In this document: positions 18,682 to 27,242 of the stretch, in pieces
Position numbering within the stretch: the first letter of the stretch is position 1
How the letters are laid out: each line of letters begins with the position of its first letter
Origin: a virus
IMG/VR virus record: IMGVR_UViG_3300006637_000021
Location: 1-28,701 of that record
Length of the DNA: 28,701 bases
Direction: 5' to 3' (one strand)
Notes under the pieces: generated by a model
What the model was told of the DNA's origin: nothing
Databases searched by the model: none
What the model saw: the letters and a program-made list of their open reading frames with translations, nothing else
Program-made: the position numbers and the translations under genes

Positions 18682-19095
18682 ATGGCGCGACTCTTCAACA
18701 GCATTGACTACGCGCTGAACGACACGACATCGTTGGCATGGGCTTTGGCCTACGCACGCTTTGCGTTGCGTGACATTCCCAACGAAGCCAACGTTTACCC
18801 CGCAGACAGCCTTGAAGACACCGTGATTATTGGCACGATCACGGCATTGCAGGTTGTCGACACGAACCCTGACCCGGACGTCACGTACTACCGTCCTCAC
18901 CTTGCAGCTGCCGCGTTGATTGAGGCAAACCCAACGTACGTGACACGCTTCAGCACTAGCGGCTTTAGTGAACAGTACCGGGATGCTGCCACGGTCGCGC
19001 GTTTCATTCGAAATGCAGGCAAGTGGATTGACGACAAGATCATTGAGTTGACGGTAGGTCGCGTTGGTGGCCGTTCGTTGGACGTGCGCTTGTGA
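18682..19095 (+). CDS. head-tail connector (adaptor) protein
   Basis: A 137-residue, largely helical protein with a strong ribosome binding site. Length, position right after the capsid genes and pattern (DYALNDTTSLAWALAYARFA, DPDVTYYRPHLAAAALIEAN, GKWIDDKIIELTVGRVG) suit the adaptor that docks beneath the portal in the HK97 gp6 / SPP1 gp15 class. The ending basic strand could contact the stopper. The residue-level match is not decisive; the call rests on order and helicity. Coupled to the next gene by GTGA-type overlap. Confidence 0.58.
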   Translation: MARLFNSIDYALNDTTSLAWALAYARFALRDIPNEANVYPADSLEDTVIIGTITALQVVDTNPDPDVTYYRPHLAAAALIEANPTYVTRFSTSGFSEQYRDAATVARFIRNAGKWIDDKIIELTVGRVGGRSLDVRL

Positions 19096-19406
19096 GGAAC
19101 CAGTTGGTTGTCACTGCCATCGTTCAAACGGTCTCAGCGGTCGATAACGGCCTTGAGTTCGTGGACGGGTGGAACAATGACAAGTCGTACCGTGCAACGC
19201 TTGTAAATGCTCCTGAGGCGCTACAGGAGCGTGCTGGTGCGCGGGACGTGTTCGTCACGCATGAAATGCTTCTACCGCGTGGCGTGAGCGTGAAGCCTGG
19301 TGCAAACCGTATTTTGATTGGTACGGACGTTTATCGAATCGTGCAAGTTTTTGATGACATGTGGAACGTTCGGTTGTTGCTTGAGCATCGGGATGGTGAC
19401 GCGTGA
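19092..19406 (+). CDS. head-tail stopper/closure protein
   Basis: A 104-residue protein starting at GTG inside the end of the adaptor gene. It is rich in beta strands, with VFVTHEMLLPRGVSVKPGANRILIGTDVYRIVQVFDD, a pattern similar to the small barrel of stopper proteins such as SPP1 gp16 and HK97 gp9, in which a loop (here around LPRGVSVKPGA) closes the channel. Order adaptor, stopper, gp10-like, terminator supports this. Family call by order and fold appearance. Confidence 0.6.
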   Translation: MRNQLVVTAIVQTVSAVDNGLEFVDGWNNDKSYRATLVNAPEALQERAGARDVFVTHEMLLPRGVSVKPGANRILIGTDVYRIVQVFDDMWNVRLLLEHRDGDA

Positions 19407-19798
19407 GCGTGAATGATGCAATGAACAACCTGAACCGGAAGAGCGCGCGTGCGTTGAACGTGTACGCGGAGTCGTTGCGGGCTGAGATTTATGGAACGCT
19501 TGAACGAAACAAGGAGGGGCGCGGGATTCGGTGGCCTGGTAGCAGGCGCACGTCATCAGCTCCTGGTGATCCACCCGCACGGCAGAGCGGCAGGTTGATG
19601 GAAAGCATTGCCGTTACGAAGCGGGCCACGCCGAATGACTTGCGTAGCGAAGTAGGGCCACGACCGCAACAGTTCACGAACCAACCACCGTACCCCGTGT
19701 TCCTAGAGTTCGGAACGCGTCGAATGGCACCCCGCCCATTCATGCGACCCAGCATCAGTGCACTCCTCAAAAAAGTGCGGAACATTAGGATCTCCTGA
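19403..19798 (+). CDS. HK97 gp10-like neck/tail completion protein
   Basis: A 131-residue basic protein starting at GTG 19403, overlapping the previous stop. It contains ARALNVYAESLRAEIY, SAPGDPPARQSGRL (the Pro-Gly-x-Pro-Pro...SG-x-L motif) and YPVFLEFGTRRMAPRPFMRPS, hallmarks of the HK97-gp10 family. Members complete the tail or the connector. A confident family match on the E-F-G-T and P-R-P-F-M-R-P blocks. Confidence 0.85.
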   Translation: MSVNDAMNNLNRKSARALNVYAESLRAEIYGTLERNKEGRGIRWPGSRRTSSAPGDPPARQSGRLMESIAVTKRATPNDLRSEVGPRPQQFTNQPPYPVFLEFGTRRMAPRPFMRPSISALLKKVRNIRIS

Positions 19799-20175
19799 TG
19801 GCCCTCACCCTACAAGACGAACTGATTGCCGTTCGCACGGCATTGGAACTCACGGGCGTCAAAGTCATCGTCCGCGCTACCCTCAGCCCCAGCACGGAAA
19901 TGCCGGACGATGCAAACCACATCATCATCGACTTGATTCCCACGGCACCTGAGACGGACTTCGGTGGCAGCGTGTACGAAGACATTAGCGTGCAAGTACA
20001 ATGCTGGAGCGACACTAGCCTAGTGTCCGCGTTGACGACAGCAGAAGCAGCCCGCACGCGCATGGAAGCCATCAATTACGCCCGCACGGCAGGCACTGCC
20101 ATCCAGCGGGACGAAAACTACGTGGGCGTTATCATGACGTTCACGAACACTGCGATGTTTGACGACATCGCCTAA
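19798..20175 (+). CDS. tail terminator protein
   Basis: A 125-residue protein whose ATG overlaps the gp10-like stop. It has an early helix (LTLQDELIAVRTALELTG), then strands HHIIIDLIP, VYEDISVQVQCWSD, a helix (VSALTTAEAARTRMEAI) and VGVIMTFTNTAMFDDIA. This alpha/beta plan, size and position between gp10 and the tail tube protein match lambda gpU-like terminators, which cap the tail and connect to the head. No specific signature is claimed. Confidence 0.65.
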   Translation: MALTLQDELIAVRTALELTGVKVIVRATLSPSTEMPDDANHIIIDLIPTAPETDFGGSVYEDISVQVQCWSDTSLVSALTTAEAARTRMEAINYARTAGTAIQRDENYVGVIMTFTNTAMFDDIA

Positions 20176-20194
20176 TCTTCCCTAGGAGGACATC

Positions 20195-20848
20195 ATGGCA
20201 GTCTCCAAACTGGTCAGCCGGTCCGGCGTTACCCTTGAAGTCAAGGCGTACAGCCTCATCATCACGTACACGGGCCTTACGGGAACTTTTGAAGTTGGCG
20301 AAACCGTCACTGGCGGCACGTCTACCGCAACTGCGGAAATCGTGTACGTTGACGCGGCCAGCAGCAAGCTCCTGGTCGCCAGTGTCACCGGCACGTTCCA
20401 AGACGCTGAAACCGTTACCGGTGGCACGTCATCCGCTTCCGCCACGACCAGCGGCACTCCCGCCAACGCATGGTTCGCATCGTACGTCACGTTCGGTCGC
20501 CCGAAGAACAGCATTGCCGTCAGCGACAGCCGCGGCACGCAAACCATTACCGACTTCAGCACCGCTGAGGACAACTTTTTCGACACGATCACAGACGGTC
20601 GAACCGGCAGCATCTCCTGGACCGCAAACCTGGTCACGAACGACGCCGGTTACTACATGGCTGACGGCGCGTTCCGCTTCAACCTGGACTCCCGCGTCAA
20701 AGTCACCACCGTCTCCCGCGATGGCACGCTCACCAAAGCGTACGAATACGAAGGCCTCTTCAGCGACCGTAGCCTCACGTTCAACGAATCCGGCGTTGCT
20801 GAAACGTCCTGGACGTTTGCCATTAGCGACGAAGGACCGTTCGCTTAA
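20195..20848 (+). CDS. major tail tube protein with inserted repeat
   Basis: A 217-residue protein with a strong ribosome binding site (AGGAGGACATC). The core (VSKLVSRSGVTLEVKAYS; AWFASYVTFGRPKNSIAVSD; DNFFDTITDGRTGSISWT; KAYEYEGLFSDRSLTFNESG) is typical of tail tube subunits. Between residues about 26 and 85 lies an insertion made of two similar units, TGTFEVGETVTGGTSTATAE and TGTFQDAETVTGGTSSASAT, separated by IVYVDAASSKLLVAS. That Gly/Thr-rich beta motif is common in virion proteins of environmental phages. It would sit on the tail surface. Codons ending in C are frequent, as for the major capsid protein, fitting high expression. Confidence 0.8.
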   Translation: MAVSKLVSRSGVTLEVKAYSLIITYTGLTGTFEVGETVTGGTSTATAEIVYVDAASSKLLVASVTGTFQDAETVTGGTSSASATTSGTPANAWFASYVTFGRPKNSIAVSDSRGTQTITDFSTAEDNFFDTITDGRTGSISWTANLVTNDAGYYMADGAFRFNLDSRVKVTTVSRDGTLTKAYEYEGLFSDRSLTFNESGVAETSWTFAISDEGPFA

Positions 20849-21093
20849 TGTTCGCGGCGGGATCTCCCGCCAAGTGGGTGGCACTCAAGCCGTTCATGCA
20901 GGGCTTGGGTGCCACCACAACACCTGACGGCGTGACATTGGACGTCCTGTTCGTGAATGGCACGTCACGCTCACGCTTCGTGACCCTCAAACTATTCATG
21001 TACGCTAACGACAAGCCGTACACTGTGACGGTCAAAAACCCAAACCTTGCACCAGGCGTGCACACGAAGGTGGTCCTTGATGGAAAGCGTTAG
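20848..21093 (+). CDS. small tail protein of unknown role
   Basis: An 81-residue protein starting at an ATG overlapping the tail tube stop (TAATG). Beta-rich (GVTLDVLFVNGTSRSRFVTLKLF, KPYTVTVKNPNLAPGVHTKVVL) with no motif recognised. It sits between the tail tube and the chaperone genes. The downstream chaperone start lies within its last codons. Could be a minor tube or decoration protein. Confidence 0.55.
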   Translation: MFAAGSPAKWVALKPFMQGLGATTTPDGVTLDVLFVNGTSRSRFVTLKLFMYANDKPYTVTVKNPNLAPGVHTKVVLDGKR

Positions 21094-21487
21094 CGCACTA
21101 GGGTTCGACATTCCCGTGTGGGACTACTACACGGCAGGAGAACGTGAATCGCTAGAGTCATTGATTGCAACGCAAGACGAAACGTTGAAGGCCAGGTACG
21201 ACCTTGAAGCGTTACGCGTGTTCATTCGCACGCGCTGCAAGAAGAACATCAGCATTGAAAAACTGTTGGACATGCCCGTCAAGGGTGACGAAGTAGCGGA
21301 GGCAGTGGAGGTACTTTGCGGCCCTTTGTTCGTGATCTTGCGGGAGAGAGCGAACAGGAGAGAGAGAAAGCGCGTGGAACAGTTGACGAACCCGCAAGAG
21401 ATTCAAGCAACGTTGACGTACCATCAGGGGATCGTGCAAGCGTTAGAAGAAATGTTGAGCGTAAGTGGGCACGAACCCGCAGCTTAA
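21080..21487 (+). CDS. tail assembly chaperone, short form (gpG-like)
   Basis: A 135-residue, mainly helical acidic protein starting at ATG 21080. It lies between the tail tube and tape measure genes, the invariable site of the two tail assembly chaperones. It has GFDIPVWDYYTAGERESLESL, KARYDLEALRVFIRTRCKK and a DEVAEAVEVLCGPLFVIL block. A second frame (-1) overlaps its last 172 bases and continues to the tape measure, the organisation that gives a frameshifted long form in lambda and most siphophages. It binds the tape measure during tail assembly. Confidence 0.78.
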   Translation: MESVSALGFDIPVWDYYTAGERESLESLIATQDETLKARYDLEALRVFIRTRCKKNISIEKLLDMPVKGDEVAEAVEVLCGPLFVILRERANRRERKRVEQLTNPQEIQATLTYHQGIVQALEEMLSVSGHEPAA

Positions 21488-21786
21488 TCTTTGCTAATTC
21501 GAATGTCACGTGGCGCGACTGGGACGAAATCCCGTGGACGGTCGTGCGTGACATTCTTGAGAACCTGCCGTTGTTGGAGTTCAGGCGGCAGTACCCAATG
21601 CACGTGATTGCTAGCCTTATTGCACCTAGCGTGGGCGTGAAGAACGCTTCGTTGCTTGACTGGTTCCCGGAGTGGGCGAAGCCTGCGGGTGACCGTCGGT
21701 TTAGTGAATCGATTCATGCTGACTTGCGTGTTGGTGTGAGGCTTGGTCTTGTGAGCCAGGACTTGTTGGACTTCTTGGAGGACTAA
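21316..21786 (+). CDS. tail assembly chaperone extension in -1 frame (gpT-like)
   Basis: An open frame, -1 to the short chaperone, with no ribosome binding site of its own at its only early start (TTG 21316). The region after 21487 reads SLIFANSNVTWRDWDEIPWTVV, ENLPLLEFRRQYPMHVIASLI and NASLLDWFPEWAKPAGDRR, a compact domain that ends at the tape measure ATG (TAATG). It is best explained as the C-terminal part of a fusion made by -1 frameshifting. Slippage at CCCTTTG (21322-21328) would give a product of about 235 residues. The exact slip site is inferred. Confidence 0.68.
   Translation: MRPFVRDLAGESEQEREKARGTVDEPARDSSNVDVPSGDRASVRRNVERKWARTRSLIFANSNVTWRDWDEIPWTVVRDILENLPLLEFRRQYPMHVIASLIAPSVGVKNASLLDWFPEWAKPAGDRRFSESIHADLRVGVRLGLVSQDLLDFLED
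21322..21328 (+). promoter_or_regulatory. candidate -1 frameshift slippery site
   Basis: CCCTTTG fits the X-XXY-YYZ rule with zero-frame codons CCT-TTG; after slippage they would pair as CCC-TTT. GTTCG (21328-21332) can pair with CGAAC (21351-21355) immediately downstream, a weak stimulatory stem. Both frames are open across the site. It lies further from the short chaperone stop than in lambda, which lowers confidence. Confidence 0.5.
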
Positions 21787-24167
21787 TGGCGCAAACGTTG
21801 GAGACGCTGATCGTCAAACTGGAGGCGGACGTCTCTGGTTTGCGTCGTGAACTAAATCAAGCGGTTGATAACGCGCAACGTCAAACGGATCGACTGGATA
21901 AGTCGTTCACGAACGTTGGCAACACGATTCGTAACGTGTTCGCGTTGGGCGGCACGCTTTACGCTGCTCAAGGCTTCATTCGTGGTCTTGGAGCGTTGGC
22001 TAGTGAAGCGCAACGTGCTGAGAACGCTGTTCTGGTGTTCAACAAGCAGTTGCAACGCAGCAATATTGATATTGAACGCGCAAACACTGTCGTTCAAGGG
22101 TTGAGTGACCGGTTTGGTGTGCTGCCTAGCGTTGTGCAAGAGGCTACAACGTTGATCTTGCGTGCTGGCGGTTCACTGGAGGATGTTGAGAAGGCATTGA
22201 CGGCTGCTGGTGCTAGTGCAGCTGCCGCGGGAACAGATATCACCCGCGCGTTTGAGAACGTGAGTGTTGCGGTTGCTACGGGCCGTAGTGAACTGTTGGA
22301 AACCAGTGGCATTGTTGCGAACCTTGGCCCAGCGCAGCAAAGGTATGCCCAGTCGGTTGGCAAGACTGTTGAGCAGTTGACTGAGCAAGAATTGATTCAA
22401 GCGCGTGTGAACGCGATTTTTGAAGAGTCGAAGAGTGAGATTGAGGACGTGGATGAGTTGCTTAGCGGCTTGTCTGGTAGTAGCGCGCGGTTGAACACGG
22501 CTTTGGCTGAGTTGCGTGTTGAGTTTGGTGAGAACATTTTGCCTGCCGTGACGGAGTTGGTAGGCGCGTTCGCTAGTCTTGTGGACACGCTTGGTGACTT
22601 AGGCGTTTGGGATGCGCTTGGTAGCGCGATTGAGTCGACGACTGGCAGGTTGACTGACGCGATCACGGCTATTGACGGCTTTTTTGAGTCATTGACAAAT
22701 CGTGAGGAGATTGTTCGTAACTTCCGTAATCTTTTGATTGCATTGAACCCGTTTGATCCTCTGCAAGGGCAGTCTGAGGAGGAGTTCTTTCGCCAGTTTG
22801 GCTTGACTGCTCCAACGGCTGCTCCTACGGTTGTTGGTGGTGGCGGCGGTGGTGGCGGTCGTGGCGGCACAACGCCAGCGGCAACCGGTTTTGGTCTTGC
22901 TGACTTTCCATCGTTTGCAGGTTCTCCTGCTGCTGCGGCAGCTGCGGAAGCGCAAGCGGTTGTTGCGGCAGCAGGTCGCGCGTCAGCCCGTGCGCTTGAG
23001 CAGGCTGTCATTGACGCGGAGCGATTGCGGTTGCGTCTTGCATTGAACTTGCAAGTGCAAACGCCTGAAGGCTTGATTGACATTGGCGACGTTCCCGATT
23101 ACGTGCGTCAACAACTTCAGGCTGGCTTTACTCCAGGCGTACGCGTTCCTGGCGCCGGTATTGCACCCGCCCTAGGCCTTGCTGGTGGTGGTGTCACGCA
23201 AATCGAAGCTCCAGCGTTGACTGACGCCATTAATGACCTTGAAGGCGCCACGCGCTCTAGTGCAGAAATCTTGGCAGGTCGACCGGGTGGCGTGACAGCA
23301 CCTGGCGTCACTCCATTTTCACTGCCGGCGGTGGGTACTGCGGTTACGTCGATCGTGGATGCTGGCACTGCCTTGTCCGTTATTGGTGAGCGTCGCGCGA
23401 CACTGCAAGAACGTTTCGACACGTTCGTTGCTGGCCTTGAGTCCAGCGCAACCGTGTTGTTCGATGACTTGCCTGAAGCTGTGCGTGGCGTGAACACCAG
23501 CGCAAATGATCTTGCTGTCGCGCTAGCCATTGCTGCTGACACTGCTACGGCCTTAGGCGTGCGTGCCCTTCCAATCCCAACGCCGACGGTCACTACTCCT
23601 GGAGCGGTTGGTCTTCCCATTCCGGAAGTGCAGATTACGACTCCTACGCTTGAGGATGAATTTCAGTTTTACGCTCAAACGTTTGGTGACAACGTGTTGT
23701 CTGCTGGTGCAGGATTTATTGATGGGATTGTTGCCAGCGTGCAGGGTGGAGCTATTGATCAAGCGTTCACGATCTTGTTGACGACGTTCGCTTCCGCTGT
23801 TGGTCAGACGGTTTCGACTGCTGTTGTTGCGCAAGGCATTGGTGGCGCGTTTAGTGGGGACGTGGGTGACATTATTGGCGCGTTGGTGGCTGGCTTGATC
23901 ACTTTGCTTGGTGTTAGCGCAACGCGTGGTGGCAGGCGACAGGATGAGGTTGAGGAGGCTGCGGCTACAGCGCGTGCGCGTACTCCGTCCGCCATTCGTA
24001 TTGACTTCACGTTCAACCAGCAGAACAGCCTAGGCTTGATTGACGATCCAAACACCCGCGCCCGACTTCGTGAAGTTGGCACGGACGCGTACAAACAGTT
24101 TGAGGACGTGCTTCGCAGGAACCTCTTACCGCGCCTTGATGCGCTTGAAGGGCGGGTGTTCACGTGA
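21786..24167 (+). CDS. tape measure protein
   Basis: A 793-residue protein, the second longest gene, starting at an ATG overlapping the chaperone stop. Residues 1-60 are coiled coil (ETLIVKLEADVSGLRRELNQ), followed by long helical segments typical of the TP901/lambda H class. A Gly-rich break (VVGGGGGGGGRGG) near 350 and an Ala-rich section follow. Near 620-715 lie hydrophobic stretches (FTILLTTFASAVGQTVSTAV, VGDIIGALVAGLITLLGV) that may cross the host membrane at DNA entry. The end is helical. At about 1.5 angstrom per residue (the established ruler relation) an uncleaved protein would set a tail near 120 nm. No peptidase or lysozyme motif is visible. Confidence 0.88.
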   Translation: MAQTLETLIVKLEADVSGLRRELNQAVDNAQRQTDRLDKSFTNVGNTIRNVFALGGTLYAAQGFIRGLGALASEAQRAENAVLVFNKQLQRSNIDIERANTVVQGLSDRFGVLPSVVQEATTLILRAGGSLEDVEKALTAAGASAAAAGTDITRAFENVSVAVATGRSELLETSGIVANLGPAQQRYAQSVGKTVEQLTEQELIQARVNAIFEESKSEIEDVDELLSGLSGSSARLNTALAELRVEFGENILPAVTELVGAFASLVDTLGDLGVWDALGSAIESTTGRLTDAITAIDGFFESLTNREEIVRNFRNLLIALNPFDPLQGQSEEEFFRQFGLTAPTAAPTVVGGGGGGGGRGGTTPAATGFGLADFPSFAGSPAAAAAAEAQAVVAAAGRASARALEQAVIDAERLRLRLALNLQVQTPEGLIDIGDVPDYVRQQLQAGFTPGVRVPGAGIAPALGLAGGGVTQIEAPALTDAINDLEGATRSSAEILAGRPGGVTAPGVTPFSLPAVGTAVTSIVDAGTALSVIGERRATLQERFDTFVAGLESSATVLFDDLPEAVRGVNTSANDLAVALAIAADTATALGVRALPIPTPTVTTPGAVGLPIPEVQITTPTLEDEFQFYAQTFGDNVLSAGAGFIDGIVASVQGGAIDQAFTILLTTFASAVGQTVSTAVVAQGIGGAFSGDVGDIIGALVAGLITLLGVSATRGGRRQDEVEEAAATARARTPSAIRIDFTFNQQNSLGLIDDPNTRARLREVGTDAYKQFEDVLRRNLLPRLDALEGRVFT

Positions 24168-24652
24168 GCACTTTGACGATTAGTGGCAGCGTGTACGTGA
24201 ACGATGACGTTGCACCGACCACGCGCTTCACGGCCGTCACCTTATCTAGTGTTGGGGTGAGGGTTAGGGAGAAGTTGTACCCGCAGGGTGTGACTGGCAT
24301 TGCTGATGCTGAGGAACCAATCACGTTTGACGTGCAACGGTACGCGCGGAAGAAAGTGATTGATGACCTGCTGGGGAAGAGCGCGAAGTTTGTTGCGCGT
24401 GGGCCGCGGCGTACGCTTGATGGGTTTCGTGATGCAATCGTGGGTGATGGGGCGGAATTGTGCAAGTTTGAGTGGACGGAAGTGGATCGACGGTCTGGTG
24501 CGACTTATACGCAGTCGGAGTTTGGTTACTTTCGTGTGGTGAATGCGAACGTGCAGGGTTTTCAGGAGTCGCTTCAGTTGGTGTTGTATCCGGTGGATCG
24601 CTTGCGGTTTGTTAATAGCAGCACGTTCTTGAGTGTGGTGCAGGCAACGTGA
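24164..24652 (+). CDS. distal-tail-like minor tail protein
   Basis: A 162-residue protein starting at GTG 24164, overlapping the tape measure stop as GTGA. Beta-rich (LTISGSVYVNDDV, TAVTLSSVGVRVREKLY, SEFGYFRVVNANVQGF, ESLQLVLYPVDRLRFVNS). A distal tail protein is expected between the tape measure and the large baseplate protein, but I do not see a Dit signature, so the call is from position. Coupled to the following gene. Confidence 0.5.
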   Translation: MSTLTISGSVYVNDDVAPTTRFTAVTLSSVGVRVREKLYPQGVTGIADAEEPITFDVQRYARKKVIDDLLGKSAKFVARGPRRTLDGFRDAIVGDGAELCKFEWTEVDRRSGATYTQSEFGYFRVVNANVQGFQESLQLVLYPVDRLRFVNSSTFLSVVQAT

Positions 24653-27240
24653 GCAGCTTGCCCATCGTTTACTTGCGGCAGTACCAACTTGTCGACCCGC
24701 AAGACTGGGATTACAAGCAGGTCACGAACGGTCCATCGTTTGACTTTCCTGTCACGTGGTTCACTGTTGCTAGCAGCGAAGCCGATCCTCTTTCAACTTT
24801 GAACACGCCTGAAGTGGACGGTGCTTGGACGCAGTTTCTAAGCACGACGGGTGACACGGGTTCAGAATTGCATCCGCTTGAAGCTTGGCGTTACTACGCT
24901 AGTGATGGCGTGCCGCCTGATTTGACGGTCACCGTCAGTGGTCCGCAAGTGTTCCCACAGCGTCTTGTCGCTATGAGCATCACCCAGTTCGCTGTCGTGG
25001 GCGAAGTGACGCTCACGAATGTCCCAGTGATCTTAGCGAATTATGCGGCGTTGACAATTCCTGGGTCATTTACTGGGCAGAGGCCATTGATTGGTTTGGT
25101 TCACGCGTTGTACACGACGGCACGGACGTCGCAGGATAATGAAGCGCGGGCATTGGATGTCGCTCAAGGCACGGACTTTCCAGTGTATGACGCCACGTCA
25201 GTGAGTGACTTGACGGTGTTCAGCACGTCTTACAACGATTTTTGGTTCAATCGCTTGATTGGCACGGATCAGTATGCTGGCTTGATTACGGTGCTTGGCA
25301 CAACGTCCGTTGCAGTTGGTGACGTGATCAACCTTGGCGCGTTTTCGAATGTAACGGCTTTAGGTAGTCAAACGTGGGATGCGTGGCTGGTCACCACAGG
25401 CGCTGGTGAGTACGATCCCACGCCCGCCACGAAATCGTACAAGCGCATTAACAGCAACATGACGCATGACGTTGGCAGCCTCCTGGACAGCGTGACGGTT
25501 AACGCACTGGATTTTGGCGTGAGTGAACAAACGCTTTTGGACACGCAACGGTCCAGCATTGCGTCGAACGTGTTCCTTGAAGCCATGAACCCGGCTACCC
25601 CGGCAACGGGTTACCTGGCGTTGCCTGAGCAAACGCAAGAGTTTGTGAACCAGTACACGGGTGAAACGTTGTTGTCGCGCATGACGCGCACGTACGGCCC
25701 TGCCGTGATTGGCAAGGCTGATGAGTTGTTTGACGGTAGCCTGCCGTTGTTTACGGAGGGTGGCGTTAGTTACACGACGCCGCAAGCGTTGATTGACGCG
25801 ATCTTTAGTCAGTGGAATAGCTTGTACCCGTGGTTCAATTTCGTTCGCGTTCCGGACTTGCGTTTGAGGGTGCGTGACACGACTAGTGGGACGCTTGCTG
25901 CGGCCACGCCAGCGCAGTACGCGGCGGACGCGACACTTGGTCGTATTGGCAGTCCGGCATTGTTTTATGAACAATCGGATGAGTCGAAGTTGACGATGCG
26001 GCAGATGCTGGATGAGCTTCTGTCGCCGTTTCCTGGAACGATTGTGCGTGCCACGCCTGGTAACCAGTTGGAGATTGTGCCCGCGTACGGTCCTGATGCG
26101 ATTGCGTCATCTGTTGTGACGCTCACCGCGAAGGACGCGTACCAAGTTTCGCAGGGCCAATCGAACCCGGTGGGCATCATTAACAAGGCGACGGTGACTA
26201 GCGTGCCGTACGCGATCACGGTTGATGCTGGCGTGATGCAGGACGCGTTCTTCCGGTTGCAGTCGAACGCGTACACGGGCAGTAGCAGCCTGCCGTCAAA
26301 TGGGACTGGCAGTGACCTTACGAACCCGAACGCGAATGCTCCTCAACCGCAGTACGGTTGGAATCCGCAAGCGTGGAGCATGACCGCTAACGTGCTGGCT
26401 GACGGTGAAGTGAAGTTGAAGGACAGTAGCAACGTGGTGCAGGTAAGCATCAAGTATTACGCGCAAGGGAATGGCGCGGCGTCCACGCACACTCCTGCGG
26501 CTGCGGACGTGAACAACATTCCGATTGACGGGTCGACCGTGACGGCCATCAAAACCAGGATCTTCGTGGGTAATACGTTCTGGCCTAACGCGTACCTTCG
26601 CATTGAACTTGCAGCCCGTTATAATGCCGCAACGCGCACTGTCACCATGTGGCCCACGGGCGTGAACGATTTCGAACCAACCGTGAACTTTGCAGCTAAC
26701 CCTTGCAGTGTTGTCGTGCAACTTGGTGACGCGACAAACAAGTGGGAGTTGGGCGCCACTGAAATCGTTGGCACGTACGCTGAAGGCCTCTTGGAGGACA
26801 CGTACGGTGACCTTGGCGGCGCGTTGGTGTCATCATTGAACGCTTATGGTGAGCGTGCCCGCGACATTCGCATTACCGGGTACGGCATCAACCAAGTCAA
26901 CACGGTTGAAGAAATTGCTCACGCTTACGTGATGGAAGCCATTAGTCCAACGTTGATTCGAACGGTGGATCAGAGTGCATGGCGTGCGTTTCCCGTGAAG
27001 TTTAGTGACGTTGGGAAGCGCGTGACACTTCCGTCTGGTGAGGTTGGGCGCGTCATTAGTCGTTCGTACACGGATGATTTTGGTCGTGACTATGGTGAGG
27101 GGAGCGTAACTAGCACGATTGATGTTGAAGTGTTTGACGTGAATGGTGCAGGGTACGTGGATCCAACAATCGTGTACTTGTTGATGGATAACGGCGCCTT
27201 CTTGATTCTTGATGACTATCGTTTGGCGGAGGGAGCGTAA
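24649..27240 (+). CDS. large baseplate hub / tail tip protein
   Basis: An 863-residue protein, the largest in the window. It starts at GTG 24649, overlapping the preceding stop. The N-terminal 380 residues contain several beta domains (LDLTVTVSGPQVFPQRLVAM-like strands) and VSYTTPQALIDAIFSQWN. The middle has TMRQMLDELLSPFPGTIVRA, NQLEIVPAYGPDAIASSVVT and PVGIINKATVTSVPYAITV, resembling central hub domains (gp27/Tal-like) of siphophage tail tips. The end has PVKFSDVGKRVTLPSGEVGR and VISRSYTDDFGRDYGEGSV, another small barrel. It should organise the tip and link tube to fibre. No peptidoglycan hydrolase motif is visible. Confidence 0.68.
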   Translation: MSSLPIVYLRQYQLVDPQDWDYKQVTNGPSFDFPVTWFTVASSEADPLSTLNTPEVDGAWTQFLSTTGDTGSELHPLEAWRYYASDGVPPDLTVTVSGPQVFPQRLVAMSITQFAVVGEVTLTNVPVILANYAALTIPGSFTGQRPLIGLVHALYTTARTSQDNEARALDVAQGTDFPVYDATSVSDLTVFSTSYNDFWFNRLIGTDQYAGLITVLGTTSVAVGDVINLGAFSNVTALGSQTWDAWLVTTGAGEYDPTPATKSYKRINSNMTHDVGSLLDSVTVNALDFGVSEQTLLDTQRSSIASNVFLEAMNPATPATGYLALPEQTQEFVNQYTGETLLSRMTRTYGPAVIGKADELFDGSLPLFTEGGVSYTTPQALIDAIFSQWNSLYPWFNFVRVPDLRLRVRDTTSGTLAAATPAQYAADATLGRIGSPALFYEQSDESKLTMRQMLDELLSPFPGTIVRATPGNQLEIVPAYGPDAIASSVVTLTAKDAYQVSQGQSNPVGIINKATVTSVPYAITVDAGVMQDAFFRLQSNAYTGSSSLPSNGTGSDLTNPNANAPQPQYGWNPQAWSMTANVLADGEVKLKDSSNVVQVSIKYYAQGNGAASTHTPAAADVNNIPIDGSTVTAIKTRIFVGNTFWPNAYLRIELAARYNAATRTVTMWPTGVNDFEPTVNFAANPCSVVVQLGDATNKWELGATEIVGTYAEGLLEDTYGDLGGALVSSLNAYGERARDIRITGYGINQVNTVEEIAHAYVMEAISPTLIRTVDQSAWRAFPVKFSDVGKRVTLPSGEVGRVISRSYTDDFGRDYGEGSVTSTIDVEVFDVNGAGYVDPTIVYLLMDNGAFLILDDYRLAEGA

Positions 27241-27242
27241 GC

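Noticed and set aside
20235-20927. 230-codon frame overlapping the tail tube gene
   Set aside because: Low-complexity Pro/Ala/Ser/Thr product, no ribosome binding site, and the tail tube frame explains the region fully.
22831-22870. Gly-rich tract in the tape measure gene as a tandem repeat or CRISPR-like array
   Set aside because: It is a short GGT/GGC codon run coding for a flexible Gly linker, not a spaced repeat.
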